Shown here: in pieces, positions 6,868 through 13,008 of the stretch
Layout: each line of letters opens with the position of its first letter
Numbering within the stretch: position 1 is the first letter of the stretch
DNA from: an uncultured Spirochaetaceae bacterium
GTDB lineage: Bacteria > Spirochaetota > Spirochaetia > SZUA-6 > Bin103
Length of the DNA: 13,008 nucleotides
Assembly (NCBI GenBank): GCA_913043885.1
Contig: CAJWOB010000031.1
Coordinates: 1 to 13,008 of the forward strand
Reading direction: 5' to 3'
Position numbers and translations under genes: made by a program
The notes under the pieces: model-generated
What the model saw: only the letters and a program-made list of their open reading frames with translations
Database searches by the model: none
Told to the model about the DNA's origin: nothing

Positions 6868-7988
6868 TGGCCACGCCCGTTGCCATTACCCTGGTGGCGC
6901 CCACGCCGCCCTCGTCTTCAGCGGCCCTGACCGGCGGCTACGAGTACAACCGGCAGATTGCCGCAGTGCGGAGCGCCGGCGGGAGCTCGCCATCGGGTGC
7001 CGACTCACCTGGCAGTCCTGCTGGGCACCTTCGCAGCGGCGCTGCGGCACGCTACCGCTGGGTGGCGCCGGCGCACCTTGGCAGCTACCTCAGCGGCAGT
7101 GGCGGCGTCAGAGAAGCGGTGTTGGTCGATAGCCTGTTCTTCGCCTACAGCCAGCTGACCCTGCCGCGGCGCCCGCCGCGGGCACCGGTGGCGCTCCTCT
7201 GCCACGTCGTGCCCTGGGAGCAGTGGCCCGATGACGACGTGAGCGGCAGCCTGGCGTGGCTGGCCGGTGCGGTGACCACAAGCGGCGCCACGGTCGCGGC
7301 TGCGGCAGCCGGCCTAGGTCGCCGCGGCTGTGGCGGCCCGGTTCTCGCGGTGCCGCCTGGCGTGGATCTCCGTCGCTTTGCCCCGGCTGACGCCGAGGGC
7401 GGCGGCCCACCGGCGGGCGCGGCAACGAAGCTGATCACGGTAGCCAACGTACGCCGCGACAAGGGTCACCTGCACCTGATGGAGGCACTGGCCCAGCTCA
7501 CCCATCATCGATGGAGGTGGCGTATCGTCGGCGACCTGAGCCAGGAGCCCGATACTGTCCGCACGCTCCGCCGCCGCGCCGCCGCCCTCGGTGTCGAAGG
7601 TCGGCTGGACCTGGTCGGTAGCGTCGCTGGCGCGGCGCTGGTCGGCTGCTACCGGGATGCAGACGTGGCGGTGTACCCGACCTTGCGAGAGTCCTACGGC
7701 ATGGCGATAGTCGAGGCGTTGGCGTGCGGCGTGCCGGTGCTGGCATCCGACGTGGGTGGCGTTGCCGAGGCGGTGGGCGGCTCGGGTGCCGCACAGCTGC
7801 TCTCCGCTGGAGATCCGGCGGCGTGGGTGGCGGCGCTGGGGCGGCTGATGGCCTGTCCTGGTGAGCGCCGGCGCCTGGCCACTACGGCGCGTGGCGAGCG
7901 CGGCGACCTGCGCAGCTGGGATGACGCCGCGGCGACCCTCACCGCCGCCACGGCACAGCTGGTGAGCGCCGCGCCATCGCGCCTATGA
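6867..7988 (+). CDS. Glycosyltransferase family 4 (GT-B fold)
   Basis: The 373-residue protein has the two-lobed GT-B layout. The N-terminal lobe opens with the strand VAITLVAPTPP and the glycine-rich LTGGYEYNRQI, continues with VREAVLVDSLFFAYSQL and VALLCHVVPWEQW, and reaches the linker VLAVPPGVDLRRF. The C-terminal nucleotide-sugar lobe has KLITVANVRRDKGHLHLMEAL (Arg197, Lys199), WRIVGDLSQEPD, and the family EX7E motif in LRESYGMAIVEALACGVPVLASDVGG (Glu275, Glu283). This is typical of retaining GT4 enzymes that add sugars to lipids or glycans. The segment about residues 35-80 is Ser/Gly/Ala-rich and poorly conserved-looking. Start GTG 6867 lacks a clear ribosome binding site, but nothing better is in frame. 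It overlaps the CDP-alcohol phosphatidyltransferase by 4 bases (ATGA), so the likely role is glycosylating a lipid made by that enzyme. That is inference, and sugar and acceptor are unknown. Confidence 0.85.
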   Translation: MATPVAITLVAPTPPSSSAALTGGYEYNRQIAAVRSAGGSSPSGADSPGSPAGHLRSGAAARYRWVAPAHLGSYLSGSGGVREAVLVDSLFFAYSQLTLPRRPPRAPVALLCHVVPWEQWPDDDVSGSLAWLAGAVTTSGATVAAAAAGLGRRGCGGPVLAVPPGVDLRRFAPADAEGGGPPAGAATKLITVANVRRDKGHLHLMEALAQLTHHRWRWRIVGDLSQEPDTVRTLRRRAAALGVEGRLDLVGSVAGAALVGCYRDADVAVYPTLRESYGMAIVEALACGVPVLASDVGGVAEAVGGSGAAQLLSAGDPAAWVAALGRLMACPGERRRLATTARGERGDLRSWDDAAATLTAATAQLVSAAPSRL

Positions 7989-8779
7989 GCGCCGTCGCAT
8001 GGCAACTTGGCCATTCGCTGGTGACGGGATCCATCCTGCTGTTGGGCGCCGGACGGTGGCAGATCGCGCCACCGCTGCTACTACTCTGGGCCCTCCCGGC
8101 GTTCCTGGCGCTCCGCTACGCCGCATACCCATCACGGGCGGCTGGTGCCACCGGTTCGCTGCTGGCAAACGCGCTTACTGCCTCGCGTCTGCTGCTGGTA
8201 CTGGGCGTGCTCGTCTGGCACTGGGCCGCCGCCGGCGCGGCCGAGCCCGCTTGGCTGGTGATCCTTCTACTATTGCTCGCGGAGGTTACCGACTACCTGG
8301 ATGGACGCGCGGCACGGCGTGCCCTGCGCGCCGCGGGGTCCGCCGCACTCCCCGGCTCGGGCGGTGATGCTAGCTTTGGCGCCACTTTCGACATGGAGGT
8401 GGATGCCTATGTCACCGGCGCGCTGGCGCTGCAGGCGGTGCTCTACCACGACGCCCCGCTGTGGTTGCTGGCCGCCGGGTTGTGGCGTTATGCGTACGCC
8501 GTGTGGGAGGCCGGTCTTACACGACGCTGGCGCCGCGCTGGCCGGATCCTGCCGTGCGACGTGACGCTGCCGGGGTGGTTTCGCTGGCAGGCGAAGACTA
8601 TCTGTGTTCTGTCGATGATGTTGCTGATCGCGCTCTCCCTGCCCGGGATCGACCCCAGGCTCATCACCGCGCTCAGCGCGGCTGTGGTGACCCTCTTGAG
8701 CTACTCGTTCGTGACCTCGGTGCCGCTGCTGCTTAGGGCGGATGTTGACATCGCTAGGAGCGCGCCAATACGCTCCTGA
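7985..8779 (+). CDS. CDP-alcohol phosphatidyltransferase family protein, enlarged
   Basis: The 264-residue integral membrane enzyme swaps the CMP of a CDP-linked lipid or alcohol for an alcohol, making a phosphodiester head group. The signature is present: D103-YL-D106-G107-RA-A110-R111, then G132-ATF-D136-MEV-D140. The spacing between the AR and the G is 20 residues, where the family pattern has 8-9, so the first cytoplasmic loop carries an extra run of about 12 mostly Gly/Ala/Ser residues. Hydrophobic helices occur near 12-22, 28-45, 62-79, 88-101, 140-153, 159-173, 204-220 and 228-250, giving more than the usual six, because about 60 residues precede the first family helix (NALTASRLLLVLGVLVW). 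The substrate is not evident. The overlap with the GT4 gene suggests a glycolipid or unusual phospholipid pathway. Confidence 0.85.
   Translation: MSAVAWQLGHSLVTGSILLLGAGRWQIAPPLLLLWALPAFLALRYAAYPSRAAGATGSLLANALTASRLLLVLGVLVWHWAAAGAAEPAWLVILLLLLAEVTDYLDGRAARRALRAAGSAALPGSGGDASFGATFDMEVDAYVTGALALQAVLYHDAPLWLLAAGLWRYAYAVWEAGLTRRWRRAGRILPCDVTLPGWFRWQAKTICVLSMMLLIALSLPGIDPRLITALSAAVVTLLSYSFVTSVPLLLRADVDIARSAPIRS
8756..8777. repeat. 7-bp perfect inverted repeat before the lipoprotein gene
   Basis: AGGAGCG (8756-8762), an 8-base loop (cgccaata), and the exact reverse complement CGCTCCT (8771-8777) span the end of the CDP-alcohol transferase gene. The left arm contains AGGAG, the only good Shine-Dalgarno-like run near ATG 8782. 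It is 21 bases away in linear sequence, but the hairpin could hide it or alter spacing. A similar hairpin lies at the other end of the lipoprotein gene. Confidence 0.5.
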
Positions 8780-8781
8780 GC

Positions 8782-9381
8782 ATGCGCGGCAGGCGGATGA
8801 CACCCGCGTTGGGTGTCGCGATCGCCGCGTCGCTCAGCGCCACCACGCTCCTGGCCGCCTGCGGTCCCTCCTCGACGGTGCGTGTGTACGACGAGGTGGT
8901 GGTCGTTCCCTCCCCGGTCGATTCGCTTTTCGCCGGCAGCGCGCCAGCTGCCGAGTCACCCCTGGCGTGGTCCTTGCCCGGGGACTGGCAGGAGTTTGCC
9001 GGGGACAGCATTCGGCTCGCCACTTTCGAGGTGACTGGGGCTGGCGCGAGGGCGGAAACCACGATTGTTAGCCTTGCCGGTGATGCTGGTGGACCACGGG
9101 CGAACGTCGCACGTTGGCTGGATCAGCTAGGCGTATCGCCCAGCGACGATCAGCTCGACCAGATCATGTCGGAGGCTCCCCGCATCCTTACCGCCCAGGG
9201 CCAGACGCTGGCGGTGTATGATCTGACCGATGTTTCGCCACCAGGCGCCGACTCCACCATCGGAGCGCTCGGCACGTTCGGTTCGGAGACGGTGTTCGTG
9301 AAGATGAACGGTCCCGCGGCGCTGCTCCGCCAACAGCGACCTGCGCTGGAACAGCTGGTAGGGAGCCTGCGCTCCCGCTAA
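8782..9381 (+). CDS. Predicted lipoprotein linked to cytochrome c biogenesis genes
   Basis: The 199-residue protein opens with a lipoprotein signal: basic MRGRRM, a hydrophobic core, and the lipobox L24-A-A-C27, so the mature protein should be anchored to a membrane by Cys27. The body resembles, from memory, small hypothetical proteins found beside resB/ccsA in other diderm phyla. It has W-x-L-P-G-DW near residue 54, then IRLATFEVTGAGARAETTIV, GDAGGPRANVARWLDQLGV, and a C-terminal FVKMNGPAALLRQQRPALE with a final helix ending in SLRSR. Its function is unknown. It has no CXXCH heme site. The position immediately before resB, with a TAATG stop/start overlap, argues that it serves cytochrome c maturation or a linked respiratory complex. 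ATG 8782 is preferred because the basic n-region would be lost by starting at ATG 8797. Confidence 0.78.
   Translation: MRGRRMTPALGVAIAASLSATTLLAACGPSSTVRVYDEVVVVPSPVDSLFAGSAPAAESPLAWSLPGDWQEFAGDSIRLATFEVTGAGARAETTIVSLAGDAGGPRANVARWLDQLGVSPSDDQLDQIMSEAPRILTAQGQTLAVYDLTDVSPPGADSTIGALGTFGSETVFVKMNGPAALLRQQRPALEQLVGSLRSR
9361..9376. repeat. 6-bp perfect inverted repeat just before the resB start
   Basis: GGGAGC (9361-9366), loop ctgc, GCTCCC (9371-9376) form a perfect small hairpin ending 4 bases before ATG 9381. The left arm holds GGGAG, the only Shine-Dalgarno-like sequence near the start. ResB may therefore depend on ribosomes finishing the upstream lipoprotein gene to open the stem. This is an inference from position. 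Confidence 0.45.
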
Positions 9382-10523
9382 TGCTCGCCAAGGCGATCAA
9401 GCGCTCCCGCATTGTCCGCTTCCTCATCGACCTCCGGCTTACGGTGGTGTGCCTGGCGCTGTTGTTCGTACTGACGTTCCTGGGCACGGTGCATCAGTAC
9501 AGCTTCGGGCTCTACTCGGCGCAGAAGGAGTACTTCGAGTCCTTCTTCACGCTGGTCGGCGGACTGTTGCCGCTGCCCGGCGCACAGCTGGTGTTGTGGG
9601 TTCTGTTCGTCAATCTCGTCGCTGCCACGATCTACCGCTTCTCCTACAAGGCGAAGCGGGTGGGCATCTTGATCATCCACGGCGGGCTGTTCGCCCTGTT
9701 CTTCGGCATGTTCTTTACGCAGTACTTCGCGCAGGAGTCCTTCCTGGAGCTGGCCGAGGGAGAGGGGCGCAACGTCTCGACCGACTACTTCCACTGGGAG
9801 CTGGCGGTGTGGGATGCCGACGCGGCCACCCGCCGGGTGGCCGCGGTGGACCTCGCCGATCTCGAGGCTACCGGCAGCGTTCGGATAGAGGAATACGAGA
9901 TCGAGCTCGCGCTGGAGCGCGTCTACCACAACGCCGAGGCCTACATGACGCAAGCCGAGGCGGGCGAACGGGAGCGACTCAACAGCTCCGGAATCGGCCT
10001 CTTCCAGGAGCTGCGGGTGTCGTCGGATCCGCAGGAGAACTTCCCCGGCGTCTTGGCCACGGTAAGCGGTGCCGGGGCGCGGGTTCCGCTGATCCTGTAC
10101 TCGCGCGATCTCGCCCCCACGTCGTTCCTCCTCGGCGAGCGGCGGTTGAGCGCATCGCTGCGGCGGAAGGCGTACCAGATGCCGCTGACGGTGACCCTGC
10201 AGGACTTCCGTGCCGAGTTCTACCCCAACTCGGATGTGCCGGCGAGTTTCGAGAGCGATGTGTTGGTAACCGCGCCCGGGTCGGACCGCACGGTCAGAAT
10301 CTCGATGAATAGCCCATTCCGGTTCGAGGGCTACACCTTCTACCAGGCCTCATACCGCATAGACGCTACCGGCAGTGAGTGGTCGACCCTGGCGGTGGTG
10401 GAGAATCGTAGCCGCCTGGTGCCCTACATCGGCACCGGGATACTCGGGCTCGGCCTGGCAGTCCATTTCACCCAGGTGTTGGCCAAGCGAACACGAAGAG
10501 AGGGAGCGAGGAATGCGGCGTAG
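9381..10523 (+). CDS. resB: Cytochrome c biogenesis protein ResB (Ccs1/CcsB-type)
   Basis: The 380-residue membrane protein is the ResB half of the System II cytochrome c synthetase, which with CcsA carries heme across the membrane and joins it to CXXCH apocytochromes. Three N-terminal helices are seen at about 17-37 (LRLTVVCLALLFVLTFLGTV), 68-85 and 95-115. The third carries the conserved-type His100 in ILIIHGGLFALFFG. A large periplasmic domain (about 117-345) follows, with the family-typical NSPFRFEGYTFYQASYR at its end. A last helix follows (about 350-368, YIGTGILGLGLAVHFTQVL) with a basic cytoplasmic tail. The gene starts at ATG 9381, overlapping the lipoprotein stop (TAATG), and its own stop overlaps ccsA by 11 bases. 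The length fits shorter ResB proteins. A small variant rather than a truncation is likely, because both ends are intact. Confidence 0.92.
   Translation: MLAKAIKRSRIVRFLIDLRLTVVCLALLFVLTFLGTVHQYSFGLYSAQKEYFESFFTLVGGLLPLPGAQLVLWVLFVNLVAATIYRFSYKAKRVGILIIHGGLFALFFGMFFTQYFAQESFLELAEGEGRNVSTDYFHWELAVWDADAATRRVAAVDLADLEATGSVRIEEYEIELALERVYHNAEAYMTQAEAGERERLNSSGIGLFQELRVSSDPQENFPGVLATVSGAGARVPLILYSRDLAPTSFLLGERRLSASLRRKAYQMPLTVTLQDFRAEFYPNSDVPASFESDVLVTAPGSDRTVRISMNSPFRFEGYTFYQASYRIDATGSEWSTLAVVENRSRLVPYIGTGILGLGLAVHFTQVLAKRTRREGARNAA
10501..10506 (+). promoter_or_regulatory. Ribosome binding site deciding the ccsA start
   Basis: AGGGAG lies 6 bases upstream of ATG 10513. The reading frame is open further back to GTG 10375, but that extension would sit wholly inside resB and be polar and basic. 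A signal-like hydrophobic stretch follows the ATG, so 10513 is the credible start. Confidence 0.7.
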
Positions 10524-12744
10524 CATCTCAGGGGCGGCGGCCAGGCGTGCCGTAGTCGCAGCGCTGTTGGTCGGAATCGCCGCACTTGGCGGCACGCAGG
10601 ACGCGCAGGAGCAGCTCGACCCGCTCCGGACCTATGCTCGCGGTGAGCTCCGGCTGGATTCCCTCGTCTCCCTCAAGCCGATCCTGATCGTCGACAACGG
10701 GCGCACCATGCCGATGGACTCGTATGCGCGCAACTTACTGCTGCGGCTGTCGGGGCGGCGCAGCTACCAGGGCATGGTGCCAATCGAGTGGCTGGCACGC
10801 GTGCTGTTCACCCCTGGCGAGGTGCGCGAGGACACGGTGTTCCTCATCGAGAACCCGGAGGTGCTGGTGGCGCTCGGCCTGGATGCCAGCGAGGGCCGCG
10901 ACCGCTACAGCCTTGCCTTCGTCCTCGATGGTATCGAGGAGCTGGAGCGGCTGGCCGCGCAGGCCGGGCAGATCAGTGAGGACGCGCGCACTCTGGTCGA
11001 TCGCGAGGTGCTGCGGCTGTGGAACAACGTCGGTGTGTTCGTGAACGTCACCCGGACGATGGCGTTTACCTATCCCGATCCGGCGTTTGCGGTGGACCAG
11101 GCTGGCGCTGCGGCGCGGCTCGGGCTACCGGGAGCGAACACCTACAGCTACCTGGACATCGCTCTGAAGCAGGCCGTGGTGCGCGAGGCGGCGTCGGCCG
11201 CCACTTCCGCGCACACTGGTAGCGGCGAGTTCTCGCCGGCCGACCAGACCATGGTCCGGCTGGCGCAGAATCTTGCGCTGTGGCGTGAGACCTGGAGTGG
11301 ACTACCGCTGCCGGTGCTGCCGGTGGCGTCATTCGGTGAGGTGACCTGGCTCTCGCCGTGGCAGGCGCTTGATGCGCGCAATCTCAGTGGTCAAGCCGGT
11401 GAACACGTTGCGGCTATCGAGGCGGAGCTCCTGACCCTGCGCGACATGCAGATCGCCTATCTCGAAGGGCGTCAGCTGCGTTTCGATCTTGCCGCCCGCA
11501 GCCTCGCCGAATCGGTGCGCACCCGCATGGCGGGCCAGGCAGACCTCCCCGACCCGCGTCTGGAGGTGGCGTACAACACCATCGATCCGCTTGCCCGCGC
11601 CGAGCTGATATTCCTGCTCGGGGCGTTTGCGCTGATGGCCTGGCTTGTCGCCCCAGCCCGCGACCGGCGCCCGCTCACGGCCGAAAGCAGCGGCAGTGGC
11701 GGGAATGGCGGCGGTGCCCAGGTGGCGTTGCCGCCGCTTACCAATGGGCAACATGCCAACGGCTGGCGGTCGACGTTGCGGCGCAGGCTCGGCCTCGAGG
11801 GCGGAGCGCGGCCCTTGTTCGCGAGGATCGCCTTGTGGGCGCTGCTGATCGGTTTCGTCCCCCTTACCGCGGGCATTCTGATGCGTATGGCGGTGAGTGG
11901 CCGGCCGCCTGTCACCAACCTGTTCGAAACCTTCGTGTTCGTCGCCTGGGCGGCAGCTCTGGGTGGGCTCATCTACGCCAGGCTCTATCGCAACCTGATC
12001 GGCCCTGCGGTGGGCATTGGTGGCGGCCTGCTCATGCTGGCGCTGTCGGGCAAGTTCGGTGCCGACGGCGACACCCTGCCCGTGCTGCAGGCGGTGCTCG
12101 ACACCAACTTCTGGCTGTCCACTCACGTAACGATCATCACGCTAGGATACGCGGCCTGCGTGGTGGCCGGTATCGTCGGCCGCATCTACATGGTGCAGCT
12201 CGCGCGTTGGCCGGAACGGGAACGTGACTTCGAGGGCGTGTATCGCAACCTGTTCGCGGCGCTGGCCTTCGGCCTCACCCTCTCGTTTATCGGTACGCTG
12301 CTCGGTGGCGTGTGGGCGGACCAGTCCTGGGGCCGCTTCTGGGGCTGGGACCCCAAGGAGAACGGTGCCCTCCTCATCGTTCTGTGGAGCGCGCTGCTGT
12401 TCCACGCCAAGCTCGCCAAGCTCATCGGCAAGTTCGGGATGGCCGCCGGCTCTGCGCTGCTGACCATCGTGGTGATGTTCGCCTGGTTCGGCATCAACCT
12501 GCTGGGCGTCGGCCTGCACTCTTACGGGTTCATCGACGGCGTGCTGACCGGTCTAGTGGCCTACACGTTCGCCGAGGTGGCGTTCGTGACAGTGGTGGGG
12601 CGGATCTACCGCTCCCGGCGGCGCGCGTCGCTCGCTTCCCGGACCTCCACCGCGCCATCCGCCCCGCCAACCGCGGTGGAGCCGGCAGCGGAGCCCGAGG
12701 TAGTGGGCGCCGGCGGCGGACGCGATCGTGGCCTCCCCGTCTAG
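10513..12744 (+). CDS. ccsA: Cytochrome c biogenesis protein CcsA with large N-terminal domain
   Basis: The 743-residue protein is the heme-handling half of System II cytochrome c synthesis. Its C-terminal half (about 435-700) is the CcsA/CcmC/CcmF-type heme-handling domain. It carries a GILMRMAVSGRPPVTNLFETFVF region, His538 in FWLSTHVTI, the Trp-rich WWD motif in DQSWGRFWGWDPKENGALL (Trp606, Trp610, Trp612), His631 in LLFHAKL, and His669 in VGLHSYGF. These are the residues expected to bind and present heme. The N-terminal 430 residues are an extra module: a hydrophobic segment (9-26), a periplasmic domain beginning LKPILIVDNGRTMPMDSYARN, a helix at about 363-379, and a Gly/Ser-rich linker (390-425). 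From memory, similar N-terminal domains precede CcsA in Bacteroidota-type and Verrucomicrobia-type proteins. The tail after 700 is Ala/Pro-rich. The gene overlaps resB by 11 bases and the probable tatC start by 17. Confidence 0.93.
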   Translation: MRRSISGAAARRAVVAALLVGIAALGGTQDAQEQLDPLRTYARGELRLDSLVSLKPILIVDNGRTMPMDSYARNLLLRLSGRRSYQGMVPIEWLARVLFTPGEVREDTVFLIENPEVLVALGLDASEGRDRYSLAFVLDGIEELERLAAQAGQISEDARTLVDREVLRLWNNVGVFVNVTRTMAFTYPDPAFAVDQAGAAARLGLPGANTYSYLDIALKQAVVREAASAATSAHTGSGEFSPADQTMVRLAQNLALWRETWSGLPLPVLPVASFGEVTWLSPWQALDARNLSGQAGEHVAAIEAELLTLRDMQIAYLEGRQLRFDLAARSLAESVRTRMAGQADLPDPRLEVAYNTIDPLARAELIFLLGAFALMAWLVAPARDRRPLTAESSGSGGNGGGAQVALPPLTNGQHANGWRSTLRRRLGLEGGARPLFARIALWALLIGFVPLTAGILMRMAVSGRPPVTNLFETFVFVAWAAALGGLIYARLYRNLIGPAVGIGGGLLMLALSGKFGADGDTLPVLQAVLDTNFWLSTHVTIITLGYAACVVAGIVGRIYMVQLARWPERERDFEGVYRNLFAALAFGLTLSFIGTLLGGVWADQSWGRFWGWDPKENGALLIVLWSALLFHAKLAKLIGKFGMAAGSALLTIVVMFAWFGINLLGVGLHSYGFIDGVLTGLVAYTFAEVAFVTVVGRIYRSRRRASLASRTSTAPSAPPTAVEPAAEPEVVGAGGGRDRGLPV

Positions 12745-13008
12745 CGCCCCTCCGCAGCGGCCAGACGACGAACGCCTGGGCGGCCGCGAGCGCGGGGCTG
12801 ATGCCCTGCCGGCGCGGGGGACGATGACGTTTACCGAGCACGCCACCGAGCTGCGGCGGCGGCTCATAGTCTCGCTGCTGGCCGTGGTTGCCGGCGCCGT
12901 GGTCGGCTACAGCCTCTACGACTGGATACTGGCCATTCTGCTGCGACCGCTGGCGCTACTCGCTCAGTTGCCGCAGGCCGACCTCACTGACGCGGCGGTC
13001 GCCGAGGC
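12728..13008 (+). CDS. tatC: Sec-independent translocase TatC, N-terminal part (runs off window)
   Basis: The visible 93 residues contain the TatC hallmark MTFTEHATELRRRLIVSL, the amphipathic start that recognises twin-arginine signal peptides, followed by the first membrane helix (LIVSLLAVVAGAVVGYSLYDWILAILL). TatC is the core receptor of the Tat pathway that exports folded, often cofactor-bearing proteins. Two starts are possible. GTG 12728 has a GGCGGA seven bases upstream and keeps the 17-base overlap with ccsA, and it gives a 32-residue polar extension. ATG 12824 removes the extension but leaves a 79-base gap and has a purine run too close to the start. I chose GTG 12728 because nearly all junctions here overlap, with modest confidence in that point. 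The family call itself is strong. No tatA or tatB is in the window. Confidence 0.88.
   Translation, partial: MASPSSAPPQRPDDERLGGRERGADALPARGTMTFTEHATELRRRLIVSLLAVVAGAVVGYSLYDWILAILLRPLALLAQLPQADLTDAAVAE

Noticed and set aside
6958..7158. Possible compensating frameshifts in the N-terminal lobe of the glycosyltransferase
   Set aside because: The second half of the lobe is weakly conserved and another frame reads openly, but the main frame resumes clear family sequence (VLVDSLFF) with no stop and no clearly better match in the alternatives.
10375..10512. Upstream GTG extension of ccsA
   Set aside because: It would lie entirely inside resB, and ATG 10513 has a well-placed AGGGAG and is followed by a signal-like hydrophobic stretch.
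11329..12126. Long minus-strand frame (265 codons) opposite ccsA
   Set aside because: The composition is low-complexity Gln/Arg/Gly/His, and the plus strand carries unmistakable CcsA motifs.
1..13008. Mobile elements, CRISPR arrays, tRNA or rRNA genes
   Set aside because: No transposase or integrase motifs, no regular repeat-spacer pattern, and no cloverleaf or rRNA-like sequence were seen on reading both strands.

Overview
This is a GC-rich stretch from a diderm (Gram-negative-type) bacterium. The diderm assignment rests on a TamB-like envelope protein, a TonB C-terminal domain, a lipoprotein and a System II cytochrome c maturation pair. From memory, the TamB-like C-terminal core (the WPSEQFPILR and YFDRSFILREG region) reads most like spirochaete homologues, so a GC-rich member of Spirochaetota is my best guess. 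This is tentative. No rRNA, tRNA, CRISPR array, insertion sequence, prophage gene or attachment site is visible.

Layout. Bases 1-153 hold the start of a minus-strand membrane protein, probably a TctB-like small subunit of a tripartite tricarboxylate transporter. A 62-bp divergent gap follows. From 216 to the end of the window everything lies on the plus strand in a nearly gapless run of eleven genes: TonB-C protein, TamB-like protein, winged-helix regulator, UppS-type cis-prenyltransferase, BrxA/BrxB bacilliredoxin, a small unknown protein, a GT4 glycosyltransferase, a CDP-alcohol phosphatidyltransferase, a lipoprotein, ResB, CcsA, and the start of TatC (the twelfth, cut by the window end). 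Most neighbours overlap by 1-17 bases or are separated by less than 30, so this looks like one long operon or a few overlapping transcripts. Several junctions are stop/start overlaps (TTGA, ATGA, CTGA, TAATG), which suggests translational coupling.

Functionally the run is an envelope-biogenesis cluster. It covers transport of material to the outer membrane (TamB-like, TonB-C), lipid-carrier synthesis (UppS), phospholipid or glycolipid head-group chemistry (GT4, CDP-alcohol transferase), thiol redox control (bacilliredoxin), periplasmic cytochrome c assembly (lipoprotein, ResB, CcsA) and folded-protein export (TatC).

The points most worth a second look are: a TamB-like protein that seems to lack the usual C-terminal beta module; a TonB-C protein without a membrane anchor; a regulator/UppS pair in which UppS has several altered conserved motifs; a small unknown protein with no ATG start; a CDP-alcohol transferase with a stretched catalytic motif; a lipoprotein gene framed on both sides by similar perfect hairpins; and a 10-bp perfect hairpin near the end of uppS.
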